Source: Drosophila pseudoobscura (lineage: Eukaryota > Arthropoda > Insecta > Diptera > Drosophilidae). Taken from it: a stretch of DNA of 64,000 nt. The number at the start of each line of letters is the position of its first letter. Positions within the stretch are counted from its first letter, which is position 1. This document shows positions 52,501-64,000 of this stretch, in pieces. Below the pieces are notes generated by a model. It saw only the letters and a program-made list of their open reading frames with translations, ran no database searches and had not been told where the DNA came from. The translations under genes were made by a program, and so were the position numbers. The stretch covers positions 5,332,001 through 5,396,000 of the forward strand of contig NC_046683.1 of assembly GCF_009870125.1 (NCBI RefSeq). The letters run 5' to 3'.

Positions 52501-55500
52501 TTTTTAAACGAAAAAAAGTCTAGAAGATGGGGAAGAAAAGTATTGGAACACTTAGTATATGATTACCACTTTTTAATGAGTCATTTGCTTTGGACAAGGA
52601 TTCACACCTACATACATATGTAGCTCCAGTTCTGTGGAACTGGGCGATAATCAGTCTCAAAATACCTCCTTTGGTGGCCAGAGAGGTCGCCTTTGAGTGG
52701 TATCTCAAAAGAAAATCATTCTGCATTTTCCCGAAACCCCGAACTGGTAAATAGAGCTACCGATATCCATTCGGAGCATCGTTCAATGTTCAATGTTGTG
52801 CCAACATCTAAGTCCGGCGTATACAATATATGGCATCACGACAAATCACGACATTTATCGGCCCACCTAGGCCTTTAGTGGTATGTCGAAGTGGTAACTC
52901 ATACAATTGGCATGAAAAAAGGATGCAAACCACTTCGAGGATCGATTAAGATTTTTATGATATTTCAAACCATCTTCAGGCGGAACCCCAAGATGAAGTG
53001 ATGGAACTTTGACTTTTCCGCATTTTTACAGCCGTTAATCAAAATGTGGTGTAACACCCAGAAGAAAGCGTTTCAAACCCCATAAGGTATATATATTCTT
53101 GGTCAGCATCAATAGCCGAGACGATATAACCAAGTCGATCTGTCCGTCCGCCCGTCAGTCTTGATGAGCGCCTAGATCTTTGAACCTATAAACGCTAGAG
53201 CAACCAAATTTTGTATGTCACGCTGTTGGAAGTATACTACAAAATTCCGAGCACTACAAAGGACGAAAATCTTTGGAGTCTACAGTTTTCAAGATACACA
53301 GAATCATAAAGACTGACCAAATCTACTAGATGACCGAATCTGAATAAATAAATTTGCGAGGCTTACGTTTACTGATTATCTCTCTCGGTCTCCCTCGCTC
53401 ACACACTCTTCCTCGTGCAGTGTGCGCCAAACCCAAACTTTTCGAGTACTGGGTATAAAAAACCCTCTGGGGAAAAACAGGTAATGTATACGAGACAATA
53501 CGGCAGGGAATGGGCAGTACTTTACTTTGAAAGTATAATTTCCTTTAGTTTGGTGGGCGCGTGAGCACCGCGGAGACGGTCACCAAAACTTAAATAACCC
53601 CAAATATTTCTCTATATTTTGTATTGGTTTTAAGAAAATTAACTGCTAAATTTATATGCACAGTCTATAATTATGAAGTAGATGGGTTAGTGAAGCGCCG
53701 GATAAAGCCTTGTTTTTCGAAAACTCGCTGCAAATAATCTAATTTGTCGTTGTTGCATTTAGCAAAGCTTTTGTTGAATAATTAAATAATTCAAACGTTT
53801 GAAAACGTGTAGCTTATAATATTTATAACTAAATATTTATTTCAATATTTATGTATATAATCGTATGCATGTATGGTTGTACAATCGCCAAAAAACGTGG
53901 TTAAAAGGGAACAAACTAAATCCATGTCTCTGGAAAAGTAGCTATGAATGGAGGTAGTGAGCTAATGGATGCTTGGAGACTACGTTTTTTTTCGAAACCG
54001 ATTGGCATGCAGCCTGTACGGTAGGAGGCCTTGTGTGGGTATCCTCGATATTTCGAAAAAAAACCCTTACATTTCAGGCAAAAAAATTTGTTTAAGTAGA
54101 AGGACCCGCTGGGTCCGATGATGCGGAAAGTGTGTTAGACAAATACTCATTCTGATGCTCCTTCTCCATATTTTTTTGCATTTTCTTTGATATTTCACAA
54201 ACAGGAAAGCATTGAAAGCCAATTATAGCATGCATCTATCGCACACGCGGGTTTCCTCAATACACCTTTCCTTAAATTCTCGATAGAGACGACGTAGTAC
54301 AGGCAGACTTTAGTTTTTCTTGAAAGATTTAAAAAACGATTCGTTACTAAGTATTGCCTGTTGCAAAAAGTTCAAGAAATTGATAATTGGACAGATCCAT
54401 AATTTGACTTTTAATTCTTCAAAGTTTTTACTTGCGCTTGTTTGGAACTCCAATGTTTTTGGACTCCAATCCTACCAACAGTTCTATGTAAAAATCGAAT
54501 GGCGCGTGGATAGACTGGCAGCTGGTTCCCGACAGAACTCTCAGGGCAAATAGTAAGCCCCCAGAAATATACTTAGATACTTAGTTGACAAGTGAAAGAA
54601 CATTAACTTAACATTGTTTTGAAATATATTTTCCAGGACGATGAATACCCATACCCATTTTGCAACTTTCCGACCTATATTCGGAGCACTTTTAGCACTT
54701 AAAAACACTCGCTGAAGCAGTTACACCGTCCATTGAAAATAGTCTTTCACTTGCGGAAATACGTGAACAAATATCTAAACGGTTATTGGTCTCAAAAAAA
54801 AAAAAACAAACCCTGTAAATCAAACAATTCTGGTTCTGGTTCTACAATAAAAATTGCCTAAACGTCTGGCAACAAAAAATGGAAGATATTGATTGGACCC
54901 AGACCTCCAGATTTGAGGCCTCCGGGCTTCTTTTTTTGGTATCTATGGGGGCAAAGATTACGCCAGCAAGCCTCATACCATGGAGGAGCTCGAAAAAGTA
55001 TTGGAAAACCCTGCACAAAGGGCATGTTTTATTGTGTCCAATAAAGGTGGGCACTTGATGGATATTGTGCTTAAAAACTATTCTGAATACATTTCAAAGA
55101 ATCAAGCCATATACAAATACCTCGTATTTTAAAATCGATTGGTTTTTTTTTCAAAGTTATTCGACGTTTACATGGCGGACTGTGGCGCATTTTGTATCTC
55201 AAGTTTACCGTCGGCAAAATACAAAATTTTATTTTATTTTTTTGGAAGTAAATTAGATTTTGTTTTATATTTGTTTGCATGTGTACGTTAATTAGGCTTC
55301 GGTTAAGGTATCGTTTAAATGGTTAAACGGCTAAACTGCAGCCGTAATCACATTTAGTCGTTGCCATTAAAAACAATTTGAGTTTGACCTTTAAAAATAA
55401 GTTAATTTTAATGTTTTTCAAAAATCAAGTATAGAAATATTTCAAAAGTTATGATATTTGCAAGGTGTTTTGAAGAAGCGAACCGTTGTGCCTCATTCGT

Positions 55501-58500
55501 AAAAATACTTGCCATCATTTGTGGAATTAGTTTGATGAAAATATCGAGCTTCCACTGCTTGACGATAACGTTCCCAAATAATTAAAAATATTAACTGGTC
55601 ATTGAAGACAAGCTTGTACCCATTTTAGCTGATTTTGAATATCTGAATAATCTGGAAATTAAGATATTCGGGAGAGCCACAGAAAGCTCCACTCTCTTCA
55701 AATTTGTAAACAATTTTTAAGCCGCAACATTTGAATCAGAGCTCTTGTATGACATAGGCTTTTTTTTGCGATTGTCCATGACTGGCAAAAATAATTTCAT
55801 TACTTTGTTTGCCAGCCTTCTTGCCGGATTTGCTAGCCCGATAATTTCTAGGAAAACTTAACCTATATAAAGAAGCAGTGGAGTACTGGAAAGCCCCTAG
55901 TTCGCAGCACAGATTTTGCTAAAAGTTTCGCCTATTAGAGTCTAATCAAGGAATACATCCCATGATCACATATTTTAATTGGCAAGGACAAGGATTTGTC
56001 ACTAGGACATCAGACAATCAGGCGAGCACAACTTCAGGTGGACATCCACAAAAGTTTCCACATTTTCTCTCTTCTCAATAATAAAATATATACAAATAGA
56101 GGAATTTACCCAGTTTTTTTTTAGTTTGTTACCAAATATTATTCTTTTAAAGGCTTGGTACCCAGAAAATTCAAATGTGTATTATAGTGTCGCGATTCAA
56201 ATGGTTACGGTTAGATTTTTCTATCAATAAAGTTTTGAGCACTAAAAAATTCCTTTTTTTACCCATTAAAAAGTAATGGAGCTGAACTGCATCGGATCTG
56301 GATGAAATTTGGTCTAAATATTTTGGTAGATTTTTAGTTCTTACTCCACAGACTACAAGGACGTTGCATTGCATAAGTTTTACTTAATTTTAGAAAGCAC
56401 AAATAAACGTTTGTCCAATCCTTCAAGTGCTGAATATTGCCATTAAACTCCGTTTTATTCCCCGATTTATGGCATAAAAACAGGAAAACTTTTATATTTA
56501 ATAACTTGCAAAATGAACTCTCAAAACTTTATATATTAGCCCATAATTGTATACAGATAGTCCTGTAAAATTCGTAGAGTTTTTTTCAATTTTGAAGCCC
56601 AAACTAAAAAACCACATCTGTTTTTTGTAACGTAACGTAATTGTATTGTAATTTGGTGAATATAGGTTAATTATGTAAATTACTATCAAACTAGAATAAT
56701 TTGTTTTTGTTTTCAAAACTCGACTTTTTCGTTCGCTTTTTAATCGTTTTTCGTACAGAGAAGACGTAACGCCAGGGAGGAGATGCGTAATGGATAAAGG
56801 TGGTCGCTTTTTGATCACATTTAGACGAAAAGTTGTGACCTTTTATTTGAAGATATCGTCTAATGAAAAATGTGGTTTAAATAGCTTTAGAATTAAGAGA
56901 GTCTCTGGCATAGACACAGTCATGCTGATCTAGAATATTTATACTCGTGCTTTATGGAGATGTCCCGGAATTCTGTCCAATTTTAGGAAGACGTACTCCT
57001 TTAAGAGGGATACAAAAAGTCACAGATACAATGGTCTTGGAGCCTTATGGTGTTCCCATGATCCAGAAGTTATATGGAAACCCTTCCCTCCTGACTCCCG
57101 GCTTTAAAAATATAACTTCTTTTATTCCCTTATCACGTAGCAGGCAGTCGTCTTGAAAGTGGAACACAGTTATACAAAATAACAAGCAAATTCGAGTGTG
57201 TTTGGTGGAGAGGGTATTTGTTTGCATTCAGTGAATTTTTGCAATTGAGAAACAATTTTGGTTGACAGATTTTCCGGGCAGATGTGCTAAGTAACGCCCT
57301 TTCATCTCCACCAAATGGAGTGGTCCCTGTCGGGCCACCCTCCTCCTGGCCGGCACAAGTCCAATTTCAGCAGGCGAGACGACCCCTGGGCAGGCCAGAC
57401 CGGGCCAGACCGGGCCAGACCGGGCCAGAATGAGCATCAAATTTTTCTACGATGTAAAATTTGTCGGCCTCTGCGACATCTACGAAAAGCATGATGTACC
57501 CGTAGATACGGACTCTGTTAGTGTCTCTGCGCCTGTTGTTGCAGCGTGCTAAGTGAGTGCCAAAGTTAAGTTGTAAGCGACGTCGAGAACTAGTCAAATT
57601 ACCAGCAGAGGGGAGAAGCACTGGGCACGGCTCGAGGGGAAGGGCGGGGAAGTAAGACGTCAAGGAGTAGGCGAGGGGTGTGGAGTGTGGAGTGTGTATT
57701 ATCGCGCTGCGGTCGCGCCCCGCACGAGGGTTGCACCGACTCGTTCCAGTGTAAATATTTGAACATTTGTAGAAAAATATGGTTTACGAGTTGTTAATAG
57801 GCACACGGGGTCTGTGTCTGTGTCTGGGTCCGGAATCAGGCCGTTGCCTGTCATTTGATCGGGAACAGTTGTTTGGAACCGGAGAAGGGGCAGGGGTAGC
57901 GGCAACGGGCAATGGATAGACTCAGATACAGATTACGATTCCCAAGTCCATCTGTATATAAATTTGTCATCAGTTTTTTATTACACACAGCTCTCGCATA
58001 ATTTCAACAGATCCCCCCCTTCTACGCCTTAAGTCGTACCCAAAGATGTTCCTAAGTATTCAGATCTTGCTATTGATTTGTCACTAATCAGGTTGGATCA
58101 ATGTTTACCAACTTTCTACCGACTAATTATTGTAAAGATCAATTCAAATAAAAACCTGTAAAAAGGAAAATGTCGTTGGCAAACCTTTTTGATTCCTTCT
58201 TGAGTGATAAAACATTCTTTGATGAATTTTAATGGACATATTAGATGACTAAAAGAACATCCTGTTTTTCAACAGTAATTGAAATTTTAGAAGTTAATTT
58301 TCTACTTTGCAAACTGCAAAAGGAATGGAGATTTTATCTTTGAGAAGTTTGATATGTTTCCAGTCCGAACGCGAATCCGACGATATGCGTTTGAGACGAC
58401 CGAGCAGGGCTGCAACCCTCCGTGGAAATACTCCGGACAAATCCACCCCGTCAGACATGGGCTGCCGGGACCGCCGCACTCACTTATTTCGCAGTCATGA

Positions 58501-60952
58501 TAAAACTATAAATTAATTATTGGCGCGGCGCACTTGAAAGCGCAGCAGAAGCCAGCCGAACCGAGGCCTGGCCGAGTCGCGGAGAACCCCAGGGGCATTC
58601 GACGAGCACTTTAGAGCAACACCAGGCGTGGGCCGGGTTCAGTCGGTTGGAATAATCGCACGCTAATCGCAGACCAAGATCAGCCTCATCAGCCACATCA
58701 GCCTCAGCGTCGTCTTCGTTGGGGGCTTGATTCTCAAACCGATTCTAATTCAGATTTCGACTCAACAACTGTTGAAATAGGAGTAATTGGCTTTGTTCAA
58801 GGAGCGGGCAGTGGGCAGAGGGGAGAGGGCGGAGGGCAGAAGGAGCTGTCATTGATGATGCCATGGTATTACTCACTTGAATCCGTGCCTCGTTCAGCTT
58901 TGTTGTGCGCGCGAGCTCCTCGCGACAGTAAATGTCCGGATAATGCGATTTGGCGAATGCAGCTTCCAGTTCCGCTAATTGTTCCTGAAAGTAAAGTTTA
59001 TAATTAGCCTATTTTGTTGTGCGGTTCATCGTGATTTTCCTGTTCTATCTAACTATCTTTTCGGTGGATTTTCACTCCATGCAGGGCTTACATTTAAGAC
59101 AGCCCGATTTCGGGCACTCCAGTAAAATTTAGTAAGCCCCGAAGAGCTGCCCAAGGATGTCCCTTTTGCTAATGGGGTTATGACATTCAACTTTGCCAAC
59201 TTTTGCAAGGACAGAGACCCAACCAGAAATTAGTGTTGGTACTCGAGTTCAGGGCTATCGAAGAGCCAATGTTTTCCAATACGTACAGCCAGCGGGGTCA
59301 CCAAAATGGGATCTGCTTGCTAGGCTTTTTCTGTTTTCCTGTCTAATGTCATACGGCCATGAGCAGGTCTACACTTTCTCGGGCTGGTGCACCATTCTTT
59401 CCATACAAAAGTTTGATAAATCTTTCCTATCACTACCTGGCATATTACACTATGCAACAAAATATAGAGTTTTTTATAGACTTGTGGCTCAAAAAGTTTG
59501 TTTTCTGCTTGTTTTTTTAGGTGAAGGATTTTTTGTATGTAGTATTCTTCAGAGCGATAAAAAACCCCAAAACAATGACTATAATGACACTCATTTAGTG
59601 TCAAAATTAATATGTTTCCTATGTCTTTTTTATTCGATAGGTAAAGGCTCATTAATTAGTCTTCACTTAGTCTACGTTCCTTTTAAAACTAAACAAAATT
59701 AGCAAACAAAAATGAAAAGGACTTGGAATTTAGCGTACACCCAAAGCGTACTCATTTGTTTCCACCTATTCCTATCTATAGCTATGCCTCAGCTTCAGTA
59801 TGGCTCAAACATTCGTTCCGAAATTAACGCTATAACACCAGAGATGATCGAAAAGTTAATGGCAAACGCGGAAAAAAGAGCGCAATTTGTAATTACTATA
59901 AGAGGCGGCCACTTAATTGATAATGTTTTCAAAACATAGTCTAAATATATTGTAAAGAACCAAACCAAATAAAAATACCTCACTTATGAAAATCAGTTGT
60001 TTTTTTTTTAAGTTATTAGATGTTTTCGTACCGTACTAAAAGATGGCGCACCCTGTATATTACTGCAATTTATTAAAACTAAACGATTTCATTCAATTGA
60101 CAAATAATCTCATTAGCTTTGATATGAAACCCTATCAAAGTAAGCAAAAGTTAATTTTTTCGGTATTTTTTTGGGATTTTGTTTTTTGTCATGTTTTCCT
60201 TTAGTGTTATCTCCCCTAAGAAAGATGATTCTTGATAAAAGTTGTTCCTCAAAGAATCTCTAGCATATCGAACTATCCAAAAAAAATCCCAGAAAATTGG
60301 CCCAACGGTATAACGGTACGTCAGAGGCCTCCGCGGACTTGTAAGGAAAAAACTTACATAAAGCCACAATGAAAATGCCCTTATGTGCAATACATCTACA
60401 AGAATCTAGTATAATCCTGTAATATACTCTTTAAGTGCTGTTGTGGATACTTGTGGCCCCGTGCTCCTATACTTGTAAGCCCTCTTCTCTGTTTCAGAGT
60501 GGCTATAAGCCATGATCCGCTACATAAACAGGACTAGTTGGCAGGAACGAAGAAAAGTCTGTATGCTTTTACTGAAGCTTGACCTTCCTTTTGTTGTTGC
60601 TCTTGTTGCTGCAGCTTCAAAGTTTTAACTACAAGAGTAACCTTAACGAAATCTAATTAAAATGTATCATTTAGGTAGGACGGAAAGGAGGGGCGGGATG
60701 GGAGTGGGAAGGGGCATGGGTATGGGGCATGGGGCATGGGCTGGAGGGAAAAGGGCCTTCAGTGAATTCTGACCTGTGTGAATGTGGTTCGATGTCTCCG
60801 CCTGGCTGGCGTAGGGCAGGATGCTGTGGTTGGGGTGTGGCCAGCGTGCTGACTCAGCGTTGATAATCCGCTTCCGGGCGACGTGATGCCGGCGGAAACT
60901 GTCGAGAGGCCGCTGTTGGGTTCCGGCTTAAGCTTCTTGAATGCACCTTCCG
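49536..60952 (-). CDS. Paired-like (Q50) homeodomain transcription factor, PROP1/CG32532-like, 5' end not found
   Basis: Five exons on the minus strand join in phase: 60952-60774, 58984-58877, 50589-50413, 50339-50234 and 49642-49536, giving 224 residues plus a shared first codon. The homeodomain spans the first three: [10 protein letters not shown], then [20 protein letters not shown] and [16 protein letters not shown], then [14 protein letters not shown]. That is 60 residues with W48, F49, Q50, N51, so a paired-type Q50 recognition helix. No paired domain was seen in the available part. Downstream are [20 protein letters not shown], then a Met/Ser/Tyr-rich tail ending [10 protein letters not shown]. 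Exon 1 must end with one base of an Ala codon. The ggcag/gtaagt donor at 61466 fits this phase, but its frame has no ATG. The nuclear DNA-binding role is from the family; PROP1-like assignment is by motif memory. Confidence 0.88.
53040..53460 (-). mobile_element. DINE-1-like (Helitron-type) copy with the conserved core
   Basis: It contains gtaacacccagaagaaagcg, then ggtatatatattcttggtca, gcatcaatagccgagacgat and gatctgtccgtccg, the core I recall for INE-1/DINE-1. It also has cacacactcttcctcgtgca and, at the end, gtactgggtataaa, which is the inverted match of the 34509 block. This copy ties the other fragments in the window to the same family. Confidence 0.75.
54890..55200 (+). mobile_element. 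Transposase C-terminal fragment (Tc1/mariner superfamily), copy 1
   Basis: The plus strand reads [20 protein letters not shown], then [20 protein letters not shown] and stop. This matches the KPxTxEELE...R...GGHLxDIIF end of insect DDE transposases of this superfamily. The end sequence aagttattcgacgtttacatgg resembles that of the copy at 59700-60060. Upstream parts are too decayed to read. Confidence 0.65.
57391..57430 (+). repeat. 10-bp tandem repeat, four copies
   Basis: Four copies of a GGGCCAGACC-type unit in a row, the first and last slightly altered. Directly visible. Confidence 0.85.
58985..60773 (-). other. Homeobox intron within the homeodomain
   Basis: 1.8-kb intron after homeodomain residue 10, largely filled by the decayed transposase element (about 59100-60060). 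Near 60700-60745 there is a GGGGCATGG-type tandem repeat. Confidence 0.65.
59700..60060 (+). mobile_element. Transposase C-terminal fragment (Tc1/mariner superfamily), copy 2
   Basis: The plus strand reads [20 protein letters not shown], then [20 protein letters not shown] and stop, homologous to the fragment at 54890. After the stop, aaaaatacctcacttatg and aagttattagatgttttcgt lead to gatggcgcaccctgtat at 60043-60059, which looks like a terminal inverted repeat. The matching left terminus was not found. It lies in the 1.8-kb homeobox intron. Confidence 0.7.
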
Positions 60953-63470
60953 CTGCAAAATAGCACACACGTAAAGGAGAACGCGTTAATTAATGTTAGA
61001 AAATGTCAACTAAATCCAGATACCCATCCAGAGTCCGATGCTTGAATGTGGGGAGCGAAATCTGCTTAATATGCGTAAAAAGTTAAACCTCAGGGCGGCG
61101 CCCAGCGACTCCACCTGACCCCTGACCCCTGAACCGCTCTGACCTCTGACCCAAAAATGTTTCATAATTGCCAAAGACAACAGCAACCGCGATGCGGCCA
61201 CAAGATGCCGACGCTGTCGCCGCCGGTCGACGACGGCAAAGGCAAAAAGGTGAAAAGTTTTGAGCTTGGGTCACGTCGTTCACGTTGGCTCCGTTGACGA
61301 TGGTGACGATGATGCCAGTCGCATGAATATGCAATATGGGATAATTTATGCAAATGTCTAGCACATTAATATAGGTAGAAGTCCCGGGTCCCAGGTCCCA
61401 GCTCTCTGAGCTCCGACCGGTATGAGGCTTGATCTGCTGGCCACTTCTGCTGAAGTCGGCACTTACCTGCCGCCTGCCCAGGGCCCAAAAAGGCGTTAAA
61501 CAACCTGCAAACGTCGCAGTAGGGACACAGGACTTTGGACACTGGACGGAGCACGGAGGACGGGGAACGCAGACCCTGACCTGTTGCTTTTGGCGTTTAA
61601 TTGGCTCGCTTAGCTCGTCAACAAAATGCAAACTATGTAGAACATTTTGAATGCCGTCTCACTAATTAAATCACATACAATCTCCACCGATACCTCGGAC
61701 CACACCGCCAATACCGTCATTTATGCCGTGTCGCCGGCTAACGCAATTGACCTTGTTGGGGCGTGCCGGGATGAGGTCCAACTTAATCTGGCCTGGTTGT
61801 TGCCGCCCATCAACCAGGGTCAAACGATCTCAAATCCAGATCCAGATGCAGATAGCCTGATGCACATATGGGTCAAAGATTTGACAGATAGCCAAATGGA
61901 TGCATCCATTATTGGGCAACAGTAAAAAAAGGGATAATTTGGACGACGGAATCTCTAAACAAGGTGCATGCCGAATGTACAGATATACTATCCGCCTGCC
62001 TGTATAGATACCAGGATCTCGGATACCATTATATTTGGAAAAACCTATTTTTAAGACTTCTGTGTGTGTATATAGGTATACAGGTATGCCTATACAATTC
62101 ATTTACCGATAAGGGGATTACGCCTCAACTTCAATTCAAGGCTAGCTTTTCCAACTTTCCGAGCATTCGTTTCCATGAAAGTTGCTATGAAAGGGTTGCC
62201 TAGTCTTGAAACGGCTGAAACTGTTCCCTAAATATGTAATTAGGGACCGCCAAGTTCAGGTAGAGTGCTGTAATATATATACCCCGTAACACTCAATAGC
62301 TAATGCACTTGACTCTAAAAAAATCCCCAACTAGTGTCTAGTCTAGGCAAAAAACGCTTTCAATCAGGCGGGCTCCGGTTTTCGCTTACTTTTCAAATAA
62401 AACTTTCCCTTTTCACTTTTAGATGCTCCCGTTTACGCAAATATTTGTCATCGATATGTATCCGATGTATCGAGAACCAAATCGGGTCATGACAGCTGTT
62501 AGCACGAAAACGTAAAGTGTTGTTGCATTGACCAATTATTTCAAAGCAAAATTTGAGGTTACAAAAATGATTTATCCTGTGGTACTGGTGCCAAAAAATG
62601 CTAATGCATCCATTAATCAAATAATTAGTATTTTTTTGCAAATGTGATTTGGTTTGTGGCCCTAAATGGCGTTTACTTTGCATTTTGGTGAGAACAAAAT
62701 TTCCGTGCGCGTGAAACGTGCGCACCAATTTTTGCCTTTTCAAAAGTAGAACTGAATTGTTCTGTGAAAGTGAACACCGGAGCCTATTTGAATATATATT
62801 TTTGAATACTTTCTTTAGTAAAAAATTGTAAATGTTTGAACATTCCTCTTTCTAGCGGCACGACAGACCTCATCGGAATTTCGTCCCCAATTTTCTGCAA
62901 TCGCTAAAAATCATGTTTATAGGCTTTTGAATTTTCCCAGCGTGAATGGGACTCCAATGGATTCTTATCGGGAAATGATAGAGACCGGTTAGAGACCAAA
63001 ACCATAACAGATATCTCAATTGCTCTCTAACTAGAATGTTTACCGTGCCACCTAATTGTATCTGATCTTTGGTATCTATACAGCAGGAACAGCTTTCTGT
63101 TCCTTTGAGCTTACCAGGCACTAAAGAGTCAAACTGCTTTTTTCCTGCGAAACTCTTTGCTAACCCCCAATGGGACTGGGGATACTCCTTTTTGTAAGCT
63201 TTCAACCCAAGCTCTTTTGGACGTGTGGCTCGCTTTAAAAAATGTCCTTTTTTCCTACAAAAACTGGACAACTTTTCCCTTTTGGCTCCCTGATTTCTTC
63301 CCTTCTATATGGGAAATTTCCACAGTTTCAGATGAACTAAACCAACCTTCAGTGCAGTCAAAAATCCTTGCAAATGCAAATTTTGTACAAAGGCTAGCTT
63401 AAAGATTAAGTAAAAAAGAAAGGATTAAAGGATTCACTCAATAAAAAATGTCTGACTGAGTATCTATGCA
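60953..63470. other. Upstream of the solved homeobox exons, no gene recognised
   Basis: The missing first exon(s) of the homeobox gene should lie here or beyond the window. A strong minus-strand donor (ggcag then gtaagt) sits at 61467/61466. A minus-strand open stretch at 63271-62870 contains CRKKGHFLKR, faintly like a gag zinc knuckle, but nothing around it confirms this. The rest is AT-rich. Confidence 0.4.
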
Positions 63471-63479
63471 CAGTCCAAG

Positions 63480-64000
63480 CAGCCCACAGACCAAAAGAAT
63501 GCAATTTGGAGTGCAGCTTAGAAGGCGACCCAATAACAAAATATATAAACTTGAAGAGAGTAATACTAAATTGGTCAGATGCTTAAAACGTATAGAGGAA
63601 GGTCTCATCTCCGACCTAATAAAGTAAACAGAACATATATAGCTTTGTTCATGAAATTATAAACGTATTCTACAATGTACTTGAGAAACTTTTCGAGACT
63701 TAAGTTCAGCTTTCTTGTGCGATTAGATCTGGAAAGCACCCTTGGCTCACCAAAGAGGTATTCAGTCTAAAAAAATACAAAATTTCAAGCCGGATCCTGG
63801 CGTAGTTCCCGGCGGTCTACTCTACTGCGCAGAGGCCTTGTGTTCGGCCTATCCCTATTCATTCTTCTCGGTTACCCCTATCTGGAAGGAATCTTTTACA
63901 GTTCCTCTCCATAAGAAAGGCAGCAAGTCTGACGCAAAGAATTATAGAGGTATAGCAAAGTAATCCGCATTTTCTGAAATGTTTGAGAAGGTTTTATCTC
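63480..64000 (+). mobile_element. LINE ORF2 relic, start of reverse transcriptase, runs off the window
   Basis: The plus strand reads, across frame changes, SGKHPWLTKEV (63732-63762), then WKESFTVPLHKKGSKSDAKN followed by YRGIAK, a stop at 63961, and SAFSEMFEKVL. This is the first reverse-transcriptase block of jockey/LOA/I-type LINEs (consensus W...F..P..K.G...D..NYRGI..L.....FEK). The stop at 63961-63963 stands where the family has Leu. Upstream frameshifts also mark it as dead. The window end truncates it. Confidence 0.85.

Larger units (their letters stand above)
50590..58876 (-). other. 8.3-kb homeobox intron rich in mobile-element debris
   Basis: The intron splits the homeodomain between residues 46 and 47. 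It contains GT microsatellites (50714-50733, 51960-51978), TATGTA motifs, a DINE-1-like copy (53040-53460), a transposase fragment (54890-55200), a GC-rich 10-bp tandem repeat (57391-57430), and AT-rich sequence. No nested gene was recognised. Confidence 0.7.

Noticed and set aside
59193..59702. 169-codon open frame near the second transposase copy
   Set aside because: It starts at TTG, lacks similarity to any family, and overlaps a decayed transposon; most likely chance in AT-rich DNA.
61366..61554. Candidate first exon of the homeobox gene with correct splice phase at 61466
   Set aside because: The frame opens only with GTG; no ATG occurs between the upstream stop and the donor, so it cannot be the initiating exon by itself.
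62870..63271. Minus-strand frame with CRKKGHFLKR, considered as a gag zinc knuckle
   Set aside because: The full CCHC spacing is not present and no protease or reverse transcriptase follows.

Overview
The window is nuclear DNA of a fly, almost certainly Drosophila. It shows short GT-AG introns of about 60-85 bp, opa-like Gln/Ser/Asn codon runs, TATCGATA (DRE) boxes near promoters, and a set of D. melanogaster X-linked (Muller A) orthologues. Degenerate Helitron-like repeats of DINE-1/INE-1 type recur, with a terminal part resembling those I associate with the obscura group. The species assignment is inference.

Layout. 188-859 (+) is ND-18 (complex I, NDUFS4). 1511-2501 (-) is kish (TMEM167-type Golgi protein). 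2502-16146 is a long non-coding stretch that probably carries leader exons of Pfrx. It also holds a DINE-1-like copy, a decayed Tc1-like element with terminal inverted repeats, and an unrecognised coding relic on the minus strand. 16147-18415 (+) is Pfrx (6-phosphofructo-2-kinase/fructose-2,6-bisphosphatase), uninterrupted from before the kinase to the stop. A mariner relic follows. 21345-28187 (+) is a five-exon gene for a 1836-residue PWWP plus single C2H2 protein. A LINE endonuclease relic lies in the next intergenic region. 31535-36072 (-) is Idh3a, solved as six exons including a nine-codon first exon. 38302-44465 (+) is CoRest, solved as ten coding exons.

44466-49535 holds an inverted duplication of several hundred bases. 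The right copy contains a small, fully phase-consistent three-exon reading frame on the minus strand, and the left copy is broken. 49536-60952 (-) is a paired-like Q50 homeobox gene (PROP1/CG32532-like) with five solved exons, an 8.3-kb intron rich in repeats, and no located first coding exon. The window ends in a decayed LINE reverse transcriptase.

The genes do not form an operon. They are independent units: two mitochondrial enzymes (ND-18, Idh3a), one glycolytic regulator (Pfrx), one secretory-pathway protein (kish) and three nuclear regulators (the PWWP protein, CoRest and the homeodomain protein). All exon boundaries were read by eye from splice consensus, phase and protein similarity. 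No alignment or transcript data were available.
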